Positions 51,231 through 62,902 of a DNA stretch of 64,000 nucleotides are shown in pieces. Each line of letters opens with the position of its first letter. Positions within the stretch are counted from its first letter, which is position 1. Origin of the DNA: Ascaphus truei (Eukaryota; Chordata; Amphibia; Anura; Ascaphidae); the NCBI GenBank assembly GCA_036426205.1, contig CM071570.1:57829976-57893975 (forward strand). Reading direction: 5' to 3'. Made by a program: the position numbers and the translations under genes. The notes below the pieces were generated by a model that had not been told where the DNA came from, did not search any database, and saw nothing but the letters and a program-made list of their open reading frames with translations.

Positions 51231-51869
51231 TTAATGACTGAAAGATCCGATCATTATAAAGTAAAATAAACGGATTACCTGTGTCACAAACACTGGAGGG
51301 GTATAATAACCAAGTATTGTCTCTTATTATATTATGGCAGCTAAAACTTTTTTGCATTGCAGTGACAACCAATACGCTTCACCTTGAATAGAAAATACTG
51401 GTATTCGCTTGTACAATGTAGGTAAATACTTTTTCTAATTCATAAGTACCTAAGCATGATGTTCAAGAAACATTTATTGCACAACATTCTTACTTGAAAA
51501 TGGTATAATGCCAAAAAGGAGATAACAAAACAAAAAGCCTAAATCACCGGCCAAAATTCCTGGGTCTAACATCCAAACCGCACCTTCAGGCAAACTATCA
51601 CCTTCACCGCATGTAAGCTTTAGAAATCTCCTATATTTTCATCACAAATCCCCATGAGAGGACCCTCCCACATTTGCCATAATTTCTCAATGTGGTATGA
51701 CATGATAAAGCACACAACACAGAGACATAATTATAATACATTAGGTCTACGATCCTGCAACACATTAAAGTGTAACATTTAATAGTTTAAACTATTCCAT
51801 TGAAACAGATGTATTCCATTAAAACAGATGCCACTGTACTATCCCTCTTCATATGTATGAGTGCCATTG

Positions 51870-52570
51870 CCCAAGGGGGGGGGCACCCTGCAACGTGCCG
51901 GAAGAGGAGAGGGAGGCACCTGAGTGCCAGTGTCCCATGCCATCTGCGTGCCAGCCAGACCCTGCTCCCTCCGCACCTACCTCCCGCCCAGGGCTGCAGC
52001 CATGGGGACCGGGGGCATGGGGGGGGGGGGGAGCCTGAACCGGACATGCCAAAAGGAGAGCTGCTGCCCAGCCTTTCTGCCTCTCTCCCTTTCCCCCCAC
52101 CCACACGGTCACCAGGGGATGTGGGACAGAAGGGAAGCGCCATGGTGAGCCCGCGCCCACCAACCCAGCTCCCCCCACACCAATCTTGCCTTTGCTCCCC
52201 CTTGAGGTCCCATCTCTGTGCCCACCTGGGCAACAAAGGGGAAAATTGGGCTGGGAGGGGGAATGCCCGGCCATGGGGACCGGGGGGAGGGGGGAAAGGG
52301 CCACGCGCCTGAACAGGACATGCAACACGCTGGTCGCCACTTTAGTCCCAGCTCCCCCCCAGCTGACCATGAGGGATGGCAGGGAAGCTCCAGCTCACCC
52401 ACCCAGATCCCCACACACCCGTCTCCAACCCCGGGCAGCCGCCAAGGGTGCCAGGGGCAGGATGGGGGGAGAATCTGCCCGCCAGATCTCGCTCCCCCCG
52501 AGCCCACCACCCGCCCCGGGCAGCTGCCATGGGGACCGGGGTCATGGAGGGGACGGAGCAATAACAAAAG
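51870..52570. repeat. ~260-bp G/C-rich minisatellite
   Basis: CATGGGGACCGGGG recurs at about 52001, 52272 and 52529, each following a CCCGCCCAGGG- or AAATTGGGCTGG-like lead and preceding a G-run. At least three diverged units. The long overlapping ORFs on both strands arise from composition. Confidence 0.75.
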
Positions 52571-53439
52571 GGTGAAAACTTAACCTAGCTCTGCAGAGAT
52601 GTCCCCAATCAATCGTCTGGAGGTCAGCAAAGAGGACGTGCTGCCCGCCATCATGGCCTTAAATAGGCCATATGCAAACTGAAGGGATGTGTGGGGGCGG
52701 GCCAGTGATGGGAAGGCCAGCCCCCCACCCGACACACCCCCCTGGTCAGGAGACCCCCAAACCCCCCCCGTCCAAGGCTAGGGCGGCCGCTTTACTGGAG
52801 TTCAGCTCAATGAAAGAAATAGAAAGTCACAAAGAAAAGGCCTTGCAGCACACTTTTTCAGGGAAGTGTGAGGAGAAGGGGGAGGGGTCATCGTAGCCAT
52901 CTGAGATGTGCAAAGCTTCCATCCAAGGTTTGCAAACCAGACAAAATTTGCCCCTTTTCAGCCAAGGAAAAAATTGTGTTTGAGTCAAAAAATTTAAGTG
53001 ATTCACCATGCATTAAACCAATAGCCATTGCAATCTTGCTTTATATGCTAATTTGATAAATTCTCTAAAATTTCTAGCTTCACATAATAATGAGACTATA
53101 AATAGGGAACATCATGTTTCACTCAGTGTCAGTCAATATTTCGCTGAAAGCTTGCGAAAATGATTAATCTAAGACTCATTTTGCAACATTATTAGCCATT
53201 TGAGGCTTACCAAAATGTTAAGCAAGAAAACAAAATGTTAAAAAATAACACAAATAATGTCACAACTGCATTTTGGATAATTTTTCACATCCCTAGTGTC
53301 CATACGATCACAGCAATCGCAATTTTACAGTCCTGGTGCCAACATTTCTGTGACATGCTATGGTAAAAGACATTTTAGATGTGAAAGGGTTAAAATCAAT
53401 ATTGTTGGGCACTATAATTGTGAATTGACTGTATAACCT

Positions 53440-54240
53440 TTTCATTTAATGTAATCATGTATTGTTATAGCTCTGTGCCCAGGACATACTTGAAAACTAG
53501 AGGTAACTCTCCAAGAATCACTCTACGCTTTCCTAAATCTGTCTCATGGTCTCCCCGGCTGAAATCACTCTCCTGGCTTCCTATCAAATCGCGCATCTCA
53601 CACTCAATTCTCCTCCTCACTTTTAAAGCGTTATATTCTTCTGCCCCTCCTTACATCTCAGCCCTAATTTCTCGCTATGCACCATCCCAACTCTTGCATT
53701 CCGCTCAAGGATGTCTTCTCTCTATCCCTTTGTATCTGAAGCCCTCTCCCGCCTTAAACCTTTCTCACTGACTGCCCCACACCTCTGGAATGCCCTTCCC
53801 TTCAATGCGTGACTAACACCCTCTCTATCCACTTTTAAGACCCACCATAAAACACATCTGCTTAATGAAGCATATGAGTAGCTCCGTGGCTAATACTATA
53901 CACCTGATACATAAAGCTTGGTCCCTTGCAGACGCACTTACCAGAATGCCCTCCTACTGTCTCTGTACGTTCTTCCCACCTACCAATTAGATTGTATGCT
54001 CTTCAGAGAAGGGACCTCTTCCAAAATGTCAATTTTTATGTCGGAAGCACTTATTCCCATGTTCTGTTATTTGTATTATTTATTATTTATATGATTGGCA
54101 CGTGTATTACTACTGTGAAGCACTATGTATTTTAATGGCGCTATAAATAGAAAGACATACATACATACATACATACATACATACATACATACATACATTA
54201 CTTCCTGGTAAAACATTTTATAAATAAATAAATAAAATAA
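53440..54240 (+). mobile_element. LINE 3' tail split by a second LINE
   Basis: The tail seen at 45590-45660 begins here (CAGGACATACTTGAAAACTA), stops after GGTAACTCTC at about 53512, and resumes at 54198 with TTACTTCCTGGTAAAACATT. The segment between is an L2/CR1-like 3' end. Confidence 0.8.
53513..54198 (+). mobile_element. L2/CR1-like LINE 3' end with CATA tail
   Basis: The RT C-terminal frame reads SPRLKSLSWLPIKSRISHSI then LLLTFKALYSSAPPYISALI, ending after a GGCGCTATAAATAGAAAG 3' end. The (CATA)n microsatellite at 54154-54197 is its tail. Orientation is opposite to BFSP1. Confidence 0.82.
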
Positions 54241-54301
54241 GTTTGTAAAAGAGGAGATTATTTGAACAAAGTGCAAAAATCAACGTGTTTAATAAAATTA
54301 C

Positions 54302-54522
54302 CTGTTATCCTCATTCTCAATGATACGCTTATACCGCTCCAGTTCATTCTCCAATGACTGCCGATATATCACCAGTTGACGACTATCATTTGTAAACTTT
54401 TCCAAAGTTTTTTCAGCTTCTTCTATCCCCTTCCTCAGGATTTCAATCTGTTCATTGTACAGCTGTATCTCATCGTCATAGCTCTCTTGTGTGCTTTTAA
54501 TTGCTTGTTCTAGCATGGAGGT
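54302..54522 (-). CDS. BFSP1: BFSP1 exon, coil 2 of the rod
   Basis: This 221-bp exon (acceptor AG at plus 54523-54524, donor GT at 54301-54300) encodes 73 codons of coiled coil. It includes [20 protein letters not shown] and [19 protein letters not shown], and ends [15 protein letters not shown]. The final part stands where most intermediate filaments have the TYRKLLEGEE helix-termination motif; filensins are known to be degenerate there, as seen here. The 221-bp size matches the conserved sixth exon of vimentin-type genes. It starts in phase 0 and ends with two bases of an Arg codon. Confidence 0.95.
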
Positions 54523-54799
54523 CTGTCAAAAGCAGTATATAATATTAAACTTCTTCACACTAAGGCATATATATGTTCACTTTATTTATATTAGTCAATA
54601 TGCACGTGCTTCAATCGTCTTAAAAGGGTACTCTAGAGAGCAATCTTTAACAATTAGTTTTGTGAGCTTCTGTGGGACAATTGAAGGCCTTTGGATGGGT
54701 TTTAAATTATTTATTGATGGAAACTTTGGCTTGTACATATAACCTAACTAGCTGGCAGGCCTGGAAGAGTGCCCACCCATGAGATAAAGATTAGCAAAA

Positions 54800-54880
54800 T
54801 GGTGAAGGGGAGGACGGTGAAGGGGAGGACAGTGACAGGGAGGGTGGTGAAGGGGAGGACGGTAAAAGGGAGGGGGGTGG
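54800..54880. repeat. ~18-bp minisatellite (GTGAAGGGGAGGACG)
   Basis: Five imperfect units in a BFSP1 intron, giving open frames on both strands without meaning. Confidence 0.85.
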
Positions 54881-54999
54881 GAACAACTAACCCGACTAGC
54901 AAAGAGCAAAAATCTGCAGAAGATAATATATGCACTGGAAGGGGAGGAGCCCACAGATGTGCCCACATTCTAGAGCTGTAGCCCCATAAATTGTGAAGC

Positions 55000-57060
55000 A
55001 TAAAATTAGATGATTTCCAGTAAATCCTGAAGATGTCTTAGAATCATTAGGTTAAAGGTTAGTGCTTTGTTATTTCGATAGACTTACCTTATGTGTGTTC
55101 CAAAATAAAATAAACGGATTGCCTTTCATTTGAGTTAATCTTTAGTTGAAATGTACTGAATTTTTATGGTTTGTTGCCAATGATAAAAAATCAAAATGAA
55201 CCTGATTCTTTTTTGGCAATGGACTATTCAGACATTTCCACTTGCCAATGGTTTTTAAATTACCTAATTTGAACATATTGTAATTCTGGCAATAATTTCT
55301 GGTATTATGTGGTTGCATATACGGTAAGTGGATTGAAGTTAATGAGAAAAATAGGAACAAACCCGTTGTTTATCAAGGATCCTGAAGTAATACAGGAAAT
55401 ATTTTAGACATTTTTATTCCCTGACTGCTCAATGGGATTACTCTTTAGAATATTTGTTTTAAAAATGAAAAAAAAAAACAATGTACGCCTACTTTTTTTT
55501 ATTGTTTTGATTGTGTAGCTATTAAGAAATACAGTCCATATTACTGAACTCAGAATACTGTAAAACATATTTCTGACATTTTAAAAGAGCAAGTCATGCT
55601 TTTTTTTATTGCTGTTTTTTTACATAAGTGTGAAGAAGGGGGTCTCCGAGCTAAACCCCATTAATTTCAGCTTCGGGGCCATTAAAAATGTCAACAACTT
55701 CACATTATCAAGGTGGACAACAAGGTCCAATTAGTAATATAAATGATGTTTGTGATTTCTAGAATAAAAACACACCCACCTGGAAAAAAAATAATCAGAC
55801 AGACGTCACGACACTCAGAGTTCACAGCATGCAGTCTGAGAGAGGTGGTTTCACGAGCAGGCTAACACAAATCAACTAAGGTTATGCAAATTTGTTTCTA
55901 ATCGCTAAGCAAACTTTAGCATAGCTATAAGAGGCTGTAACTTGATATGGACTTAGATCCGTGCCTCCAGGCTAAAAACAGGCTTTGTTGTGCCTGCAAT
56001 CACTCTCTTGGGAGAGCTAAACAATATTTACTGATTAGTCTCACACAACATGTACCACACACTATAAGAATTAAACCGTAACTCATAGGACTCAGGCTCC
56101 CACCTCAGTGATAGGCCATATAATCTGAGGTAAAATAAAGAGGGGTCACAATTTACTAGATTTTTTTTTACATGCAGTAGTGATATTTATTAGATCAAGT
56201 TACTGTGCGCTTGAAATCCTACTTTCTTTGTATTTGTGAAAAAAAAATCCTTAAGCACATTAGAGGCATAACAGGCAATCTGTTAAACAATTGGGATCCT
56301 TGTTTTCTCATCTGGAGTTAAGCAGCTGTTTTTAATTAGCAATGTTATTTCTAGAGAGGAAGGAATACATTAAAATCCATTACTGATACCGGCTACTTCT
56401 GCTGCATTAAATGTCCTTTTCTACATCATTTTTTTTTTTTTTTTTAAACTCATTCACATTTCATTTTTAGGGTTAATTTCAAACGGAAAATTGCTGTCCT
56501 TTAAAGTTAGTCTTGAGAAAGTTTAAACCATTTATATTGAATTGCGTGACTGCACTAAATGAACGATAATGTTTATAGCATCTGAAATACAGGCAATTCG
56601 TTTTAGGCTGGAGAGATTCCATAAAGTTTCCATGTATACACACAAACAGTGAAAAAGGCAAAAGGTGACTGTGTGTTCATTTGCATGTCATTTCCCAGAA
56701 TCCCTTGCTGCAGTGGAAGCACTGTATGCTAGGTGATAATAGTTGAAAAGCAGGGTTGCAGACCTGTCTAAGACATGTGACTGTGCTCACAAGTGATATT
56801 CTTTATTGGCGCTATATATTATACATTAATGTATGAATTCTAGAGGTATGGAAAATCTACAACTCGGTATAATGCCTAGAATTACATAGTATTTCAATCA
56901 ATAATTGGTCAGAAATCCAGTAGAACAAATGATGTGTGAAACTGGCAGCTACCAAATACAATGTGTTCGTGAACCCTCTCCCAAGGAACCCTGGCCAAGC
57001 AATGTTTTATTTATGCACTAATCTGATAGTCACAGACATGGGCGTCCGCAGAAATGTTTT
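55000..57060. other. BFSP1 intron, nothing recognised
   Basis: AT-rich. It includes a T-run near 56429-56445. No repeat family or gene seen. Confidence 0.5.
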
Positions 57061-57244
57061 CAGGGGGGGGCATAATGTTAACTAGACAGAGAGAGAGAGA
57101 GTGGTTGTGGGGGTGTGTGGGTGACGGGGTGGGTGACTGACACTTTGACTGACTGACTCGTGTGTGACTGACACTTGGGTGGGTGACTGACTGACTGTGG
57201 GTTGGTGTCAGTATTCATTCACAGACAGACACAAACACACAACC

Positions 57245-57585
57245 TCCCTCTCTCAGACTCTCCCTCTCCCTCTCAGACTCTCCCTCTCCCTCTCAGACTC
57301 TCCCTCTCCGACTCTCCCTCTCCCACTCAGACTCTCCCTCTCCCACTCAGACTCTCCCTCTCCGACTCAGACTCTCCCTCTCCGACTCTCCCTCTCCGAC
57401 TCTCCCTCTCCCTCTCAGACTCTCCCTCTCAGACTCTCCCCCTCAGACTCTCCCCCTCAGACTCTCCCCCTCAGACTCTCCCTCTCCCTCTCAGACTCTC
57501 CCTCTCAGACTCTCCCTCTCCCTCTCAGACTCTCCCTCTCCCTCTCCCTCTCAGACTCTCCCCCTCTCAGACTCTCCCTCTCAAC
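57245..57585. repeat. Pyrimidine-rich minisatellite (CTCTCCCTCTCAGA)
   Basis: Over 20 variants of a CAGACTCTCCCTCTCC unit, all in a polypyrimidine strand. Flanked by a (GACT)-rich stretch at 57120-57200. The 164-codon ORF is repeat translation. Confidence 0.97.
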
Positions 57586-57779
57586 ATTACATTGGATGTT
57601 TTTATTCTTGTGTCTGTTTTGCAGAAGCGGGTGGGGCATTAGCAGGATGAAGATGAGGATGGCCTTCATCATGGCAGCCGGACATGGGTGAGTGCTATAT
57701 GTATTTAATGTATTTATTGTTCTGTATGTATTTTAAATGAACACATGCACTATTATCCATTTGTGGATAATAGTAATGT

Positions 57780-60000
57780 TGCCCATTACTGTATTGTATG
57801 TTGTGTATTGCTATGTTTATTGGGGGCAATTGTCCCCAATAAACATACTATTATGCGTTAACCACTTCATTGCCTTAGCGGCTATCCGCTATGGTAATGA
57901 AGCAGCATTAATGTATTTTAATAATATTGTGCGGGAGCAGGGGGTCCCCTGAGCTGAACCGCATTGATTTGTGGCTCAGAGACCCCCTGCTTCCCGAGTT
58001 ACAAGCCCCGGTTTGGGGCATCGGTTACAGTGTCGACGCCATGTTTATTGCGGGCACGTAGCGTATGGGACGCTATAAACATGGCGGTGACACTGCCCAC
58101 CCGATCACACATACCGGGGCGTGTAACTCGGGAACCAGGGGGTCCCTGGTCCACAAAGCTATGCGGTTCAGCTAAGGGGACCCCCTGCTCACTGTACAGT
58201 ATTATTAAAAAAATATTCATGCTACTTCGCTACCATAGCAGATAGCCGCAAAGGTAAGGAACGAGTCTTTATTGATATGTGTGTTTTAGTCATAGTGTAG
58301 ATGTGCAGAGGGTCTCCGGAGCTGAACCGCTTTGGTTTTAGTTCCGGGGACCCCCTGCTTCCCGAGATACAGGCCCCTTTATGTGATGCCGGTATCCCTC
58401 TGCTTTGTTTACATTCCGCGGTCACGTGATCGGGACCTTTAAATGCAGAGGGATACCGGCACCTGTATCTCGGGAAGCAGGGGGTCCCCGGACCTGAAAC
58501 CAATGCGGTTCAGCTCCGGAGACCCCCTGCACATGTACACTATGAATAAAAATGGTTTTAACAATAATTTTTAATGTGCCAATGTTTGCGCCGAGGGAGC
58601 AGCGGATCTCTCTCTGCTGCAAACACATCTCGGCAGGGGGCGGCTTCTCGGCAGCTTCTCGTCCGGCAGCCGTCTCGCCACCGGTTACTAGTCATTTTAT
58701 CAAATGGTGGTGGCGCATTCATTCGGCAGGGATTCGCCCCTTACAGCATACAGCGAGTTTAACACGCCAAAAACATGGCTAATTGCTAAACTGGCTAATG
58801 CATTTTTTCGCTGCTTACTGCATGATGCACTATGTCTGCATTTGGATATGACTATCACCCCCAATTATTGTGACCTCGCTAATATACTAAGAAACACTAG
58901 TATACCGTGTCAACTCCCTTCACTTTATAAGTCTCTATTATAAGACTTATAGTACAATCTATTAATTGGAAAATATTGAGCGTCGTGACCGTGCATAAAT
59001 ACAAATTAACTATGCATGCACACTGTTTTATGATACGAGTTTAACTGTTACCCAGTCCACTCTTTTGACCCCTAATACTAATAGGGGGTCTTTAGTGCTC
59101 CAGCTCCAGTTTATAGTTCTGGAGTTTTAGTAGATTTAAAAACTCTCGCTCACTAAATAAGTGAAGTGGTAAGATAAATAGATACAATGACAACACTTCA
59201 TCAAGTGGACCTAATAGGGAAAATATCAACAACAGTTACTATCTTGTTGCTTTTAGTGTATAGATCACTGATTGGCCATAGACTTTACTTTACCAGTCTG
59301 ATACATTATTTTAGACTATCATCAATTAAAAGGATTGTAATCTTCACTCACTAAACAAAGACACTTTGGGGCCTATGCAGAGAACTGCGAGAATGGCCAT
59401 TCGCCATACTTAAAACTCTCCATGTTTTTGGCGGATTCCCCTCACAGTATGCAGGAAGGTGCGCATATCTGTGAGAGGAATCCGGCAGAGAGATGGCGAG
59501 CCCTGGCGAGAATGGCTCTGCTGGTGAGATCTGTCAGCAGAGAGCGAGATCCGCCTCTCTCTGCACAAATCTCTACGGCAAAAAAAAAATGTGTACATAT
59601 CAATAACAAAATCAATTGCTATTGTAGATGTGCAGGGGGTCTCCGGAGATGAACCGTGTTGGTTTTATGCCCGGGGACCCCCTGCTTCCCGAGATACAGG
59701 CCCCGTTATGAGGTGACGGTATCTCCTATGCATTGAGATAGCCCGATCACGTGACGCGGGACATTTCCATTCATAGGAGATACTGGCACCTCATAAAGGT
59801 GCATGTATCTCGGGAAGCAGGGGATCCCCGGACATAAAACCAACACGGTTCATGTCCAGAGACCCTCTGCACATGTACACTAATAATAAAAATACAGTAA
59901 TGCTGCTTCATTACCTTACCGGCTATACAGTAGCATGTATATTGGTGACAATGGCCCCCAATAAACATTGCAATACACAACACAATCATGCTCTGTGCCC
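57780..60000. repeat. Cluster of nested palindromes
   Basis: The outer arms (about 57780-57930 and 59885-59985) share CAATAAACAT and AATGAAGCAGCATTA-type blocks. Inside lie the 'AAGCAGGGGGTCCC' palindromes at 57915-58205, 58310-58535 and 59630-59885, plus an orphan GGGGCCTATGCAG end at 59368. Several loops carry CACGTGA. Confidence 0.75.
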
Positions 60001-60049
60001 CCAACAACACCTAAACCCTCCTTTTATACATAACCAATAGTAATTTTTT

Positions 60050-60217
60050 TAGGCACACGAATGGTACTATAGGCTGGCGGTGGCCCTCGGGTGTTGCCTG
60101 CAGTATCAAGTCTGTGCCCAAAAAAATTATTACAAGACACATAAATACTTTAACATAAATACACCCCATCCTCCTACCCACCAATGTGAGGCATAACCAC
60201 CATCACCATGGAAATAT

Positions 60218-60253
<36 letters not shown>

Positions 60254-60790
60254 AGAATGATGAAGCCACTCTACAAATGAATGGGTAAAGGGTGGCTTAA
60301 CCCATTAATTACTTTAGCGCTTATTAACCGTTATTGTTATTAAGGGGTTAAGTAACACCACAATATATTTGCTATATGGTGTGTGTGAGTTATGTATAGT
60401 TTATTAGTAATTTTTATGTTTATTGCGGATGTATGTATTGTTTTGAATGTGGGTATTGGGGGTTATTGTCACCAAGGGACGGACGGTAGGCCTCCCGTGT
60501 GTTGGGGTGATGTGGTTATGCCTCACAGTCGTGGGTAGTGGGGGTTGTGCTTAGCCCTTCATAGTGGTGGGTGAGGATGGGTTAACCCCTTAATGACGGT
60601 AGCGGTTAATAACCACTACGGTAATTAAGTGGTTAGGGGACATAACATTGGCTACTGTTATGCTTATTTATTTCAAAGTGTTTCTGTGTGTTTTACTTAT
60701 TTTTTGGGTGCACAGACTTGATACTGCAGCCAAGTGGGGACCCCTGCGGGAACACCCGAGGACCAGGCTATAGTGTCATTGCTGTGCATG
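60050..60790. repeat. Foldback with internal TA runs
   Basis: The arms pair through GATACTGCAG/CTGCAGTATC and CACAGACTTG/CAAGTCTGTG. The interior has (TA)n at 60222-60250. Another (TA)n lies just outside, at 60834-60866. Confidence 0.8.
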
Positions 60791-60830
60791 CCAAAAATGA
60801 TATGGAACTGAAGGGGTTCCTTGTGTATGT

Positions 60831-60871
<41 letters not shown>

Positions 60872-62202
60872 CACTGTATATACTGTGGGCTCTCCATTCT
60901 TTTTATTCACACTGATACACATACACACTCTTTCATCACTTGCTTTCAGGAACCTTTTGACACCTCCAGCCATAAAACACAACCACACCGGGGGAAGGAC
61001 CAGCACAGATAACATTCCAATAGACACTGTTTATAGTATAGCTTTTGCTTGCTTCATTCATTGTAACATCGTCGGAAGAAGAGATCTTTCGAAAAGTTTG
61101 CAAAAAAACAAAAAATAATTTGGTAGAACCTTTTGAGCCAAAGGTTCTAGTGAAATAGATTTTTTTTGTGAAAATTATCTGTTTCATTTTTCAGAGTTTC
61201 AAAATAGCAGCACTGTATCTTTTTGCAATTTCTTTTTTTTAAGTTTCAGCATTTTTCTAAAGCAAAATTAATCCAAATGCACTTCATTTTTAACAGTTAC
61301 TGTAGGTGAATTTGTTGCAAACGTTTGGATCAAAGCAAACTTTTTCACCGAACTAAAAAGGGTGAAATTTGTTTAAGCGTGTGAAAAATTCTCACATCTC
61401 TATCTCTCATTGAAATGTAATATAACGTTGCAGAAGCAAGACACTAGATGGCACTAAAACATAGGGATTTGAAAAACTACAGCAGTCTTTTGTTTTCGCA
61501 CATTATTTTTTCCGGTACAAAAAAAATCACAAGAAAAATGAAATATCATACGTGTTGCTGATCCAAATCAATATCATACAAAGAAACATGTTCCTGTAAA
61601 ATGCCCTTTATAAATGTAAGATTTGTTGTGTACGTGCAATATTTAGAAAATATATTTTCATTTTGCCACTGTGTAATTTATAACCCCATTCCAAACCTTA
61701 TTAATATTAACAATTTACAAAAATGAAAGCTATAATATTGTAGAGTTATAGAGGCAGTCCTGAATCTCAGGGAATTAAAGTCATACCTTTCATGCAACAC
61801 TTTGGCCAAAATTTACTAAACAGGGCCAAGCGTTTAGGTACTTTATGGTCCATTTATTGGGTTTATGACATCCTAATAAATATAATACTTTGGTACTGTA
61901 CCTAGTGATCATGTGATATGAGCGCTACTAAAAGTCCTACAGAGTGATACACACTCGTGGGACATTTATACCAACCTGTTCTAAAGAAGAGAGGACAAAG
62001 ATTTAAAAGCTAACACACCAGGAATATAGAAGTGTTGCCATTATTACATTTTCAATAATCAAGTAATTTTTGGTACAGTTTTATTATTTTAACATGGTAA
62101 TCCAAAACAAACGTGTGAATTTGTAGTTTGCTGGTTATTTTAGACAGGGACAAGAAGATAAGTAGAAGGCAGTTCTCAATACATTAGATTCACTGTTTTG
62201 AA

Positions 62203-62431
62203 TGTATCCTTGCAAGGAATAAAACTGCAAACAAATGACCTCAAATCGCTTTCAGCATTTTTAATCTTCAAAAGAGCATGCAGATGATAAGTTTCTGGCC
62301 ATGTAGGTTCTTCGTCAGGTGTCCCTAATAAGAGGATACGTGGACAAACATGTATCATCTGCATGCTTTTTTAAAGATTAAAAATGCTTTGAAATCATCT
62401 CAGTTTGTTGAGCTTTATTCCTGGCAAGGTT
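62203..62431. repeat. Foldback with GCATGCAGATGATA arms
   Basis: The arms share CATTTTTAATCTT and GCATGCAGATGATA. The loop on the - strand reads TGACGAAG, then CC-TACAT-GG, then GAAAC, a further instance of the window's hairpin-GAAAC signature. Confidence 0.8.
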
Positions 62432-62447
62432 AGAAAATTGTGTAGAG

Positions 62448-62766
62448 CAGCGGTGCGCAACTAGAGGGTGCACCCCCCCTGCGCGGGGTTTACAGAGGCC
62501 CCGCGCACTTCCCGAAGGCACTTAAATTAAGTGCCGGGGGAAGCGACGAAGGCCTCTGTAAACCTCACTTACCTTGGCTTCGGCGGCTTCTTAGACGCAT
62601 CGCCAGGGCAACGCGGCGAGGTCATGTGACGTCATGTTGCCATGGCAACGTGACGTCATGACACCGCAGCTGGAGCCGAGGTAAGAGGGGGGGGGGGGCA
62701 CGGAAAGGGGAGAACTGCCGGCCGTGGTCGGGGGGGGGCACAGGGAAAAAAGTTTGCGCTCCCCTG
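62448..62766. mobile_element. hAT-like MITE with 8-base target duplication
   Basis: The ends CAGCGGTGCGCAAC and GTTTGCGCTCCCCTG are inverted. GTGTAGAG flanks both sides exactly (62440-62447, 62767-62774), as for hAT elements. It is GC-rich and non-coding, with poly-G runs near the right end. It lies 20 bases plus the duplication from the BFSP1 exon donor. Confidence 0.9.
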
Positions 62767-62794
62767 GTGTAGAGGATAAAATGATAGGAGTTAC

Positions 62795-62902
62795 CTCAGA
62801 CTGCAGTTTAAACTTCTGAGACTGCAGTTGACATAGGATGCTCTTATATTCTTCTAGTTGGCTCTGTAGTATTGGAATTCTTCTCTCAGATATCAGCTTC
62901 TC
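62795..62902 (-). CDS. BFSP1: BFSP1 exon, coil 2 upstream part
   Basis: This 108-bp exon (36 codons, phase 0 at both ends) reads EKLISERRIPILQSQLEEYK then SILCQLQSQKFKLQSE, a heptad-like coiled coil. The acceptor AG is at plus 62903-62904 after a pyrimidine-rich tract, and the donor GT at 62794-62793. It is the most 5' BFSP1 exon in the window; head and coil 1 lie beyond 64000. A hAT-like MITE sits only 20 bases plus its target duplication into the downstream intron. Identification rests on context and coil character more than on unique motifs. Confidence 0.85.

Noticed and set aside
51800..52583. Overlapping Pro/Gly-rich ORFs of 120-173 codons on both strands
   Set aside because: They follow the period of a GC-rich minisatellite, occur in many frames, and have no domain or splice support.
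57197..57691. 164- and 146-codon Ser/Pro/Leu ORFs
   Set aside because: Direct translation of a CTCTCC/CAGACT repeat.
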